A stretch of DNA of 64,000 bases, from NCBI GenBank assembly GCA_937923405.1, contig CALDUY010000020.1, forward strand, positions 258,777 to 322,776, written 5' to 3'. This stretch comes from an uncultured Gemmataceae bacterium (GTDB lineage Bacteria > Planctomycetota > Planctomycetia > Gemmatales > Gemmataceae). The position numbers and the translations under genes were made by a program. Under the pieces are notes generated by a model that searched no databases, was not told the origin of the DNA, and saw only the letters and a list, made by a program, of their open reading frames with translations. Shown here in pieces: positions 57,086 through 64,000 of this stretch; within the stretch, counting starts at the first letter, position 1, and each line of letters opens with the position of its first letter.

Positions 57086-57694
57086 CTACTGTTTCTCGAT
57101 TCGGGCGGACTCGATGACCACTTCCTCGACAGGGACGTTTTCAATTTCATCCTCGATCAGCACCTTGGTGCGAACATTCTTGATCTTGTCAACGACTTCG
57201 GTGCCCTCGATGACTCTGCCGAAGACACAATAGCCGACTCCATCGCGAGCCTTAGCGCGATCCAGGAAGTCATTGTCTTTGACGTTAATGAAGAACTGAG
57301 CCGTGGCGCTATCGGGACGACTGGTGCGTGCCATGGCCACGGTGTACTTCTTGTTCGAGAGGCCATTGGTTGACTCGTTCTTAATCGGTTCGCGAGTTTT
57401 CTTTTCCTTGGCCTTTACGTCCTGGTAGGTTCGTGCGGTATTGAACCCCTTCTGGTATCCGCCGCCTTGGATCATGAAGTCGGGAATGACTCGATGGAAT
57501 GTGGTACCGTCGTAGTGCTTGTCCTCGACGTACTTGAGGAAGTTCTTGACGGTGATGGGAGCCTTGTCCTCGAACAACTCGATCTTGATGGTTCCCTCGG
57601 AAGTCTTCAACACCACAATGGGATTGGCGGCTGTTGCCCGAGCCCCCATCGCGAGGGTGGCCAGGCAAGCCAGAGCCAGAAGCGTTCTCTTCAT
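57086..57694 (-). CDS. Peptidyl-prolyl cis-trans isomerase, cyclophilin type (exported)
   Basis: A 202-residue cyclophilin with a signal peptide (about residues 1-20, ending GARATA), so it acts outside the cytoplasm. Active-site features are [35 protein letters not shown] and [18 protein letters not shown] loop with [14 protein letters not shown] is longer than in the companion gene. AAGGAG lies 8 nt before the ATG. The two isomerase genes probably arose by duplication and serve different compartments. Confidence 0.93.
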   Translation of the reverse strand: MKRTLLALACLATLAMGARATAANPIVVLKTSEGTIKIELFEDKAPITVKNFLKYVEDKHYDGTTFHRVIPDFMIQGGGYQKGFNTARTYQDVKAKEKKTREPIKNESTNGLSNKKYTVAMARTSRPDSATAQFFINVKDNDFLDRAKARDGVGYCVFGRVIEGTEVVDKIKNVRTKVLIEDEIENVPVEEVVIESARIEKQ

Positions 57695-57846
57695 GTGTCA
57701 ACTCCTTCGAGTAAGTTAGAATGAGCCAATACTCAGTCCTCTAGCTCTAGCCTAGCGAATCGAAGTGCGATTGAGGAGGCTTGCCCTCTGAGGGATGGCC
57801 GGCTACCGTGAACGTTGCGGACTTTGCGGTCTGGAGAGTGGCAGTA

Positions 57847-58464
57847 ATGAGCGACACCCCTGGCGTGGCTGCCGAGTTCTTCGAACAAGCCTACAGCAAT
57901 CATTCGCCGCCTTGGTGGGATATTGGGCGCCCACAGGACGACGTGGTTCGGCTGTACGGACGTGGCGGCTTTCAAGGCAAGGTGCTGGATCTGGGCTGCG
58001 GTACGGGAGAAAACGCCCTGTTTCTGGCCAAGCAGGGGCTGCAAGTCACCGGGCTGGACCGCGTGCCGAGGGCCATCGAGCAAGCCCGGAGCAAGGCACG
58101 AACTCGAGGGCTTTCCGTCACTTTCGAGATCGCCGATGTCCTCGATCTGGCCAAATACCAGAAGTCGTTTGATACTCTCCTAGATTGTGGGCTGTTTCAT
58201 TGGCTCTCGGATCATGAGCGTACACGCTATTTGAAGTCCCTTAGTATCGCCAGCAAAGCCCGAGGAAAACTGCACCTCCTCTGTTTCAGCAATGAGGAAA
58301 CTAGCACCAACGGACCACGCCAGATCGCCGAGCGGGAACTGATTACGACATTTAACCTGAAAGGTTGGCTCGTGGAAGAGGTTGCCGAAGCCCGCTTTGA
58401 AAGTCATCATCATCCCGAAGGGGCACGCGCCTGGCTGGCGACGTTCAGCCATTATCCCAGTTGA
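57847..58464 (+). CDS. Class I SAM-dependent methyltransferase
   Basis: A 205-residue Rossmann-type methyltransferase. Motif I is VLDLGCGTGENALF (about residues 46-59), motif II ends in the acidic VTGLDRV, and ADVLDL (about 93-98) is the adenine-binding region. A segment FDTLLDCGLFHWL follows, as in small-molecule or tellurite-resistance-type methyltransferases. Substrate unknown. GGAGAG lies about 8-10 nt before the ATG at 57847; the frame is open to 57781 but reads as leader there. Confidence 0.85.
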   Translation: MSDTPGVAAEFFEQAYSNHSPPWWDIGRPQDDVVRLYGRGGFQGKVLDLGCGTGENALFLAKQGLQVTGLDRVPRAIEQARSKARTRGLSVTFEIADVLDLAKYQKSFDTLLDCGLFHWLSDHERTRYLKSLSIASKARGKLHLLCFSNEETSTNGPRQIAERELITTFNLKGWLVEEVAEARFESHHHPEGARAWLATFSHYPS

Positions 58465-58499
58465 TCCCACCCCCAATCCCCTATTATGAGGTTCTCACC

Positions 58500-59321
58500 A
58501 TGACCCGCCTTGCTACTCTCGTCGTTTTGCTGGGCTTTGCCGTGGCACCAGCGGCTAGTCCATTCAAGGACAAGAAACTCGAAGAAGCCGTGCAAAAGGA
58601 ACTACGGCTGGCCAAGCCCGACTTTAAGGACGACGATCTGGCCAAACTTTCGGTTCTCAACATCAACGGTAAAGGGGTCACCGACCTGACCGGCCTGGAG
58701 AAGTGCAAAGGACTGGCAGAACTCCAGGCCCGCAAGAATCAGATCAGCGACCTCAAGCCGCTCAAAGGCTTGCCGATCCTTCAATCGCTGGATTTGGCTC
58801 ATAATCAGATTGCTGATATTTCCCCTCTGGAAACACTGGAAAAGCTACAGTACCTGGAACTGACTGGCAACAAAGTCAGCGATCTGAAACCGTTGGCCAA
58901 GCTCACTGCACTGCAATCGCTGTACTTGACCGGCAACCAAGTGAAGGATCTGACTCCTCTGGCGGAGTTGAAAAAACTCGCTTCGCTTAATCTGGGCAAC
59001 AATCAGATCAGCGATCTGAAACCGTTGGCCAAGGTCACTCGCCTCATGACTTTGGAATTGTCTGGCAATGAGATCAGCGACGTGACGCCGTTGACCGCTC
59101 AGACCGAGTTGACCTTACTTCTGTTGGACAAGAATAAGATCACCTCCTTGGCCCCGCTGATGAACTGGTTGAAGACTGACGCTGAGGGGGCTAAGCGATT
59201 TGCGCCGTATCTTCGGCTGTATCTGGCGGGCAATCCTCTAGACGACCAAACCAAGACCAAGTTGCTTCCCGCGATGAAGGCCCTGGGCGTCCGCCTGGAA
59301 GATGCCGAAGAGAAGAAGTAA
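58500..59321 (+). CDS. Secreted leucine-rich repeat protein
   Basis: A 273-residue protein with a signal peptide (about 1-18). It has an N-terminal cap and then six to seven 22-residue LRR units of the SDS22/internalin type, such as LQSLDLAHNQIADISPLETL and the next unit LQYLELTGNKVSDLKPLAKL. The repeats form a protein-binding solenoid, probably on the cell surface or in the periplasm. A short C-terminal helix ends in EEKK. GAGG lies 8 nt before the ATG. It is followed by the dispersed element. Confidence 0.85.
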   Translation: MTRLATLVVLLGFAVAPAASPFKDKKLEEAVQKELRLAKPDFKDDDLAKLSVLNINGKGVTDLTGLEKCKGLAELQARKNQISDLKPLKGLPILQSLDLAHNQIADISPLETLEKLQYLELTGNKVSDLKPLAKLTALQSLYLTGNQVKDLTPLAELKKLASLNLGNNQISDLKPLAKVTRLMTLELSGNEISDVTPLTAQTELTLLLLDKNKITSLAPLMNWLKTDAEGAKRFAPYLRLYLAGNPLDDQTKTKLLPAMKALGVRLEDAEEKK

Positions 59322-59416
59322 CCTTGCAGCTGAATTGTGGAACACGGAGAACTTACGTCCTCCGCTCCGAAGCGCGAAGACACAAACCTCGCTACAGTTC
59401 AGCTGCTTGCAACATT

Positions 59417-59592
59417 AGAGCGCTTCTCCAAATGGTGCAGCGGCAACAAGGTAGGAAGCGCTTTCGCAGGCGGAAACTGGCTTGCGCAGGCTAAAGCCTG
59501 CGCTCTGCCCATCCCAACGAGCGCAGCCAATCCCAACTTGGTAGTCGCAGGCTAAAGCCTGCGCTCCGCTACACCATTTGTAACGCGCTCTA
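59417..59592. repeat. Dispersed element with imperfect terminal inverted repeats, copy 2
   Basis: About 175 bp. Left end AGAGCGCTTCTCCAAATGGT, right end (inverse) AGAGCGCGTTACAAATGGT: imperfect terminal inverted repeats. Inner GCAGGCTAAAGCCTGC palindromes occur twice. Same overall plan as the copy at 32964-33123. Its CTA terminus is the TAG stop of the 59590 gene. Confidence 0.8.
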
Positions 59593-59997
59593 GCGTTTCA
59601 GCTGAATGGTCAGATTACTCGTAGCGGCTTGAATGTCTACGACGACATCCGAATCCCCGTCTTCGGTGTTCTGATACCGACTGTTAACCTGAGATCGTAG
59701 ACTGGCTTTAGTGGCATCCCCCAAGCGAACAAAGACCTGGTACTTGCCGGGTACGACCGCTTTCCGTCCATGAGTATCCATCAAGGTGAATGAGCCGTCA
59801 CTCTGAATCTGAGCCGTAGCACCGTGAAGACCGCCTTCGGGGCGAAGTACCAGGGTTCCACCGGTCAACGGGGAGCCGTTAGGCAAGAGAATCTTGCCGC
59901 TGACTTCCACGCCTTCAGGAGGAGCAGGGGGGCTGACCGTGCAACCAGCCATCAACAGGATCAGCAATCCCCCCAAAACTCGTCGCGCACTTCTCAT
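59590..59997 (-). CDS. Small lipoprotein paired with DUF1559 gene
   Basis: A 135-residue lipoprotein, lipobox LMAGC (Cys19). The mature part has VEVSGKILLPNGSPLTGGTL and VVPGKYQVFVRLGD, a carboxypeptidase-regulatory-like fold similar to the lipoprotein at 24363-24785. Its stop codon lies in the end of the dispersed element. It follows the DUF1559 gene by 58 bp. Confidence 0.78.
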   Translation of the reverse strand: MRSARRVLGGLLILLMAGCTVSPPAPPEGVEVSGKILLPNGSPLTGGTLVLRPEGGLHGATAQIQSDGSFTLMDTHGRKAVVPGKYQVFVRLGDATKASLRSQVNSRYQNTEDGDSDVVVDIQAATSNLTIQLKR

Positions 59998-60055
59998 AAG
60001 ACAGTTCCGCCCCCAGTTGGGGGGTGGCTCGCTGAGAAAACCACTTAAAGATCAA

Positions 60056-60994
60056 CTAGTAATTTGCACCTGGCAGATCGCCAGCACGCGCAGTGAGCAA
60101 CGCCGCAAACGTCGCTGCGCTAATGCTGGTTGAAATGAAGCGGACCGAACCATCGGCCATGCAGACGTTCATGCCACCGGAGTGGAAGCTATACGGCTCG
60201 CTGTCGTTGTTGCAGTTCATGATGCAACGACCGGTGCCGCTTGAGCCGTTGATGGCCCCGGTCAACTGATCCGTGCCGTCCATCGACCCTGCTCCGCCGT
60301 CTGGGTCGGACCAACCAAACCCTTCCGGACGAGGAAGAATCGTTCCCTGATCGCGGCCCAAAACAAACCAGTTAGGACGAGCCGCGTCTTCCATGATCAT
60401 GATGGTGTTGCTCGAACCATCCGTAATGCCGACGATGGCGGTTTCCTGAGTCGGCGACAGGGCCCCATCATGGTCAATTGTCCCACCGGGATTGATTAGA
60501 CCATTGGCCGTATAGAAGCGATGACGCAGACGGTGCATCACGATGTAGTCCAACGGACCCATGATCTGGCCATCGACAGCGCTGCCGGTGCCTGCAGCTG
60601 GACGACGCGGAGGAGAGGGAGCGGAGGGGCAAACGAAGATAGGAATGACCTGCTGTCCGGTCACGACGTTGGTGCCCATATTCCAGCGAATCGACTTGTC
60701 ATACAGTCGAGACAAGTTGCCTTGTTCGACGTAGTCGAGAACCACGGTGGTCCAGCTCATGGGACGCCCAGTCAGATCGAGAGGACGGGAACGCGGCAGT
60801 TTGCCATAAGTTCCTTCATAGTTGTGCAGAGCCAGACCGAACTGTTTGAGATTGTTCTGACACTTCAGACGGGCCGCGGCGTCGCGGACTTTTTGCACGG
60901 CCGGCAACAGTAGACCGATCAGGATGGCGATGATCGCGATCACCACCAGCAGTTCGATGAGGGTAAATCCTCGACGGCTAGTTACACGTTGCAT
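60056..60994 (-). CDS. DUF1559 protein with prepilin-type N-terminal leader
   Basis: A 312-residue protein starting MQRVTSRRG then [18 protein letters not shown] and [18 protein letters not shown], the standard type IV pilin-like leader of the family. The C-terminus carries the H-x9-DG element [23 protein letters not shown] is 4 nt before the ATG. With the lipoprotein downstream it copies the arrangement at 24.4-25.8 kb. Role unclear; likely a surface or secretion pseudopilin. Confidence 0.9.
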   Translation of the reverse strand: MQRVTSRRGFTLIELLVVIAIIAILIGLLLPAVQKVRDAAARLKCQNNLKQFGLALHNYEGTYGKLPRSRPLDLTGRPMSWTTVVLDYVEQGNLSRLYDKSIRWNMGTNVVTGQQVIPIFVCPSAPSPPRRPAAGTGSAVDGQIMGPLDYIVMHRLRHRFYTANGLINPGGTIDHDGALSPTQETAIVGITDGSSNTIMIMEDAARPNWFVLGRDQGTILPRPEGFGWSDPDGGAGSMDGTDQLTGAINGSSGTGRCIMNCNNDSEPYSFHSGGMNVCMADGSVRFISTSISAATFAALLTARAGDLPGANY

Positions 60995-61196
60995 TCATCT
61001 CTCCTAAGACCTGTGAACTATTTCACGGAATCATTCTTACTGGTCGGAAATATGAAGACAGTGAAGTTTTTGTGAAGTGATGAAGAAGATAACCTTCATC
61101 CGTTATTCACAAAGCAGATATGAGCCACCAAGGTAGCCTTCAAGAACTGGCAGAAGCGTAAGTCGTTCTTGAGCAGCTTGTTAGGTCAAAATAACT

Positions 61197-61245
61197 CAGG
61201 GCGTCCCTGTGCCGAGTTTACTCTGCTCGACTCAGAGACGCCCTG
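61197..61245 (-). terminator. Terminator after the Ig-repeat gene
   Basis: A perfect 9-bp stem CAGGGCGTC / GACGCCCTG (61197-61205 with 61237-61245), plus a weaker inner CTG/CAG. On the minus strand it is followed by AGTTATTTTGACC. It lies 23 bp after the stop codon of the 61269 gene. Confidence 0.7.
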
Positions 61246-61268
61246 GAATCATCGACTCTTTGACGTGA

Positions 61269-64000
61269 TCAGGTCAGCCGACCCTGATTGTCGATGGTGA
61301 GGTCAAGAATCAGGGAACCACTGATGATGCGAATCCGGTACACGCCGTTCCGCGTCAGCCGCAGATCGTCGAAGTTGGCCACGCCATTGACGAACGTGGT
61401 GTTCCGCGAGCCGGTGATCGTTCCGCCTGGCGGTGTGCTGAGGATGGCGATGGCCACCGGCTGGTTGTAGCCCGGAGCCAAACTGTTGTCGTGGCCGCGG
61501 GCGAAGACTCGCAGAGTGAACGGCGATCCGTTCAACGGCGTGCCGATCAACTCCGCAGTTAGTTGCGTCGGGCCGCTCACATCCTGGAACATGGCAGCGG
61601 CACTGTTGACGTGGTTGCCCGACCCGCTGTAGTGAGCCGCAATCACATGCCGTCCGATGGGCAAGGCCCCGATGTTCATGGTGGCGATGCCGTTGGCATT
61701 GACCGGAACCGGGGTCTGAGCCACACCGTTGACGAAGAACGTCACGGTGCCTGCCGGGATGCCGCCGCCTGGGGCGTTGGTAGTAATCCGAGCGGTGACC
61801 TGGATGCCCTGGCCAATGTAGGCCGGATTACGTGGCGTCGAGATCGTCGTGGTAGTGTTAGCCCGAACCGTATTATGGCCGATGGTCTGGCTGACACTGC
61901 CCGCATACTGGGCTGCGCCGTTGTAGCGAGCCTGGATAGTGTGGAATCCAACGCCCAACGGCGTGGTCAGCTGAGCTTGACCGTTGGCGTTCAGAGCGAC
62001 CGCCGGTCGAGCCACGCCATCGATGATGAACGTCACCGTGCCAGGTGGGATCTGGTTGCGTGGCCCGTTCAGCGGACCGCCACGCACCGTCGCCGTGAAC
62101 GTGACTGCCTGAGCAAAAACGGAGTTCGCCGTCGATTGCGTGATCCCTACTTGTGAGGCGAACGGCACCACTCGTTGCTGGATCGGATCGGACATCGGAC
62201 TAGCGTTGTGGTTGTCCGAACCGAGGTAGCGAGCCGTCACATTGAACGTGCCTGCCGCGTTGAACAGAATCTGGACCGTGGCAATTCCATCGATGACGGC
62301 AGCTTGGCCTCGCAACTGGCCGTTGACGAAGAAGCTGACCGGCCCCGTCGGGATGCCGCCGCCCGGGAGGACCGACTGAATCCGAGCCTGAATTGTCACT
62401 TGCTGACCAACGACGCTGATCGGCAGCAACGAGGCGACCTCCGCCGTGGTGTCGGCCTTGGCCACCACCTGCGTGATTGTCGCCGAACTCGTCGCGAACT
62501 GCACATCGGAGACTGGCAGGGTCGTGTCGTTGAACTCGGCGGTGATGGTTCGCGAGCCGACCAGCAGCGAATCGACGGTGAGCCGAGCGCGGCCAGTAGA
62601 ATCGAGCGACACCGACGGAATCAGTGGCACGCCGTCTACCTTGAACGTCACTTCGCCGAACGGGATTCCGTTGGCTGGGATTACCGGCGAGACGAAGGCC
62701 TCGAAGGTGACCGCTTCGCCGAACCGCGAGCCGCCTGGATGCGACGAGGTGAGCGCGGTCGTGGTGACCGCCGGCAACACTGTGTACGGCGTGGTCTCCG
62801 TTTTGGATAGGAAGTTCTCATCGCCGACGTAGACCGCGATGATAGTTAACGGCCCCGCGGGCAGGCTGTTCGTCGTGATCGATGCCGTGCCATTGACCAG
62901 GAAGAACGTCCCCATCTGGGTGCCAGTGCTGATGGTGTTGTAGAAGAACGTTAGCTGTCCAGTTGGGATGCCGGAGCCGGGAGCCGCCGCGCTCACCGTG
63001 GCGGTGAACGTCATGTCGTTGCCCTTGGCCAACGGCGTGCTGGGCGTGGTGATGACGACGTTCGTGGCCGACTTGCCGACACTGAAGATCAGATCCGACG
63101 ACGTTTCGCTGAGGTTGTAGTTGGCATCGCCCAGATAAGCGACGCTGATGCGATGCTGACCCGCTGGTAGCCCAGGTACGATCAGCTGAGCCACACCGTT
63201 GACCAGATTGACCGGCGGCTGATTAACGCCGTCGAGCGTGAAGACGACCTGTCCGCTGGGCACGAACGAACCAGGCGCGGTTCCTCCTGGAGCTACTGGC
63301 GATACCTGAGCGGTGAAGGTGAGCGTTTGCCCGCTGACCGGCGTCATCGGGCTGAGCGTCACTGTGGTCGAGGTGTCCGACTTGTTGATCTGTCGCTGCA
63401 CTGAGAGCGAGCTGGGCAGATAGCTGGTCGACCCGTTGTAATTGGCCGTTACCGTGAAGGTGCCCGCCGACAGGAACGGAATCGGCAGGGTGGCCACGTT
63501 GCCGACTAGCGGAGCTGTGCCAACCTCCTGACCATCGACCAGGAAGGTTACCGTGCCGTTGGGCACGCCCGACCCCGGCGCGACCGAAGTGACGGTGGCG
63601 GTGTAGGTGACCAGCTGTCCGGCGACCGAGACAGCTGGTGCGCCGACCACGGATACCACCGCCGTGTTCGACTGATTCACCACTTGAGTGATCGACGCCG
63701 AGCTAGGACCGAACTGATCGTTGATGTCCGGTTGCGTCGGATCGAAGAACTCGGCCGTGATGAGACGGTTGCCTACGGCCAAACTGTTCGTCGTGAACGA
63801 AGCCTTGCCCTGGGCGTTCAGCGTGACGGTCGAGTGGAACACGCCGTCGATGCGGAAGGTCACTTGCCCCGTCGGGATGCCGTTGACCGGCAACACCGAC
63901 TGAACCGTCGCCTCGAAGGTCACGTTTTCGCCGAACACACTCGAGGTGGGTCGGCTCGACGTCAGCGTCGTGGTGGTCACTGCCGGCAGGACAGTGTAGC
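61269..64000 (-). CDS. Large Ig-like-repeat surface protein, C-terminal part (5' end outside the window)
   Basis: The frame is open through the right edge, so more than 904 residues are visible and the start is missing; the GTG near 63980 is an internal valine. The visible part is made of about nine tandem ~95-residue bacterial Ig-like domains with a repeated GIPTGxVTFxVDG-type core. A block of four domains repeats as a higher-order unit of ~400 residues: VTTTTLTSSRPT near the visible start recurs as VTTTALTSSHPG. The last domain differs and ends RIISGSLILDLTIDN. No sorting signal, dockerin or membrane helix is seen. Such proteins are cell-surface or adhesin-like; here function is inferred only from repeats. 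Confidence 0.85.
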   Translation of the reverse strand, partial: YTVLPAVTTTTLTSSRPTSSVFGENVTFEATVQSVLPVNGIPTGQVTFRIDGVFHSTVTLNAQGKASFTTNSLAVGNRLITAEFFDPTQPDINDQFGPSSASITQVVNQSNTAVVSVVGAPAVSVAGQLVTYTATVTSVAPGSGVPNGTVTFLVDGQEVGTAPLVGNVATLPIPFLSAGTFTVTANYNGSTSYLPSSLSVQRQINKSDTSTTVTLSPMTPVSGQTLTFTAQVSPVAPGGTAPGSFVPSGQVVFTLDGVNQPPVNLVNGVAQLIVPGLPAGQHRISVAYLGDANYNLSETSSDLIFSVGKSATNVVITTPSTPLAKGNDMTFTATVSAAAPGSGIPTGQLTFFYNTISTGTQMGTFFLVNGTASITTNSLPAGPLTIIAVYVGDENFLSKTETTPYTVLPAVTTTALTSSHPGGSRFGEAVTFEAFVSPVIPANGIPFGEVTFKVDGVPLIPSVSLDSTGRARLTVDSLLVGSRTITAEFNDTTLPVSDVQFATSSATITQVVAKADTTAEVASLLPISVVGQQVTIQARIQSVLPGGGIPTGPVSFFVNGQLRGQAAVIDGIATVQILFNAAGTFNVTARYLGSDNHNASPMSDPIQQRVVPFASQVGITQSTANSVFAQAVTFTATVRGGPLNGPRNQIPPGTVTFIIDGVARPAVALNANGQAQLTTPLGVGFHTIQARYNGAAQYAGSVSQTIGHNTVRANTTTTISTPRNPAYIGQGIQVTARITTNAPGGGIPAGTVTFFVNGVAQTPVPVNANGIATMNIGALPIGRHVIAAHYSGSGNHVNSAAAMFQDVSGPTQLTAELIGTPLNGSPFTLRVFARGHDNSLAPGYNQPVAIAILSTPPGGTITGSRNTTFVNGVANFDDLRLTRNGVYRIRIISGSLILDLTIDNQGRLT

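Overview
The window is a GC-rich bacterial chromosome segment from a planctomycete, most likely a Gemmataceae-type lineage. The evidence is the set of families rarely found together elsewhere: a PSCyt/DUF1549/DUF1553 protein next to a DUF1501 protein, DUF1559 proteins with a prepilin-type leader, a sortilin-like propeller with PDZ inserts, a YdjY-like lipoprotein, a Gly-rich EF-hand protein and a giant Ig-repeat protein. No phage, IS transposase, CRISPR array or rRNA operon is visible.

Layout. 1-7.3 kb: the end of a membrane protein, a TIM-barrel sugar isomerase/epimerase, then a minus-strand operon of a gingipain-like caspase-fold protease, an inactive transglutaminase/7TM protein and an ATP-grasp ligase, and a TPR protein. 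7.5-10.3 kb: an HtrA protease and, behind an AT-rich promoter, three small ORFs. 10.3-17.3 kb: a two-gene amino-acid ABC transporter with a substrate-binding/permease fusion, a PhoPQ-related protein, a B3/B4-domain gene broken by a 20-bp tandem duplication, and prpB-prpC of the methylcitrate cycle. 17.4-24.4 kb: an EF-hand protein and a three-gene PSCyt/DUF1501/oxidoreductase operon. 24.4-38.7 kb: DUF1559 proteins, lipoproteins, a PolB-like exonuclease, the propeller/PDZ protein, a HEAT-repeat protein, a second DUF1549/DUF1553 protein and a sigma-70 factor.

38.8-55.5 kb is the information-processing core, read on the minus strand: promoter, tRNA-Thr(TGT), tRNA-Tyr(GTA), tRNA-Gly(TCC), tRNA-Thr(GGT), tuf, rpmG, tRNA-Trp(CCA), secE, nusG, rplK, rplA, rplJ, rplL, rpoB, rpoC, terminator. 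The four-tRNA-tuf order matches the E. coli thrU-tyrU-glyT-thrT-tufB locus. SecE is greatly enlarged, NusG and L1 carry N-terminal extensions, and several spacers hold long hairpins.

55.6-64 kb: a YdjY-like lipoprotein, two cyclophilin-type peptidyl-prolyl isomerases, a methyltransferase, a leucine-rich-repeat protein, a second DUF1559/lipoprotein pair and the C-terminal part of a large Ig-repeat surface protein. A short dispersed element with imperfect terminal inverted repeats occurs twice (about 33.0 and 59.5 kb), each time between converging genes and each time supplying the TAG stop of the minus-strand gene.

The strongest candidates for something new are the protease/transglutaminase-7TM/ATP-grasp operon, the 569-residue SecE, the propeller with two inserted PDZ domains, and the small zinc-ribbon ORF cluster. 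All assignments come from reading motifs and gene order; no database search was run.
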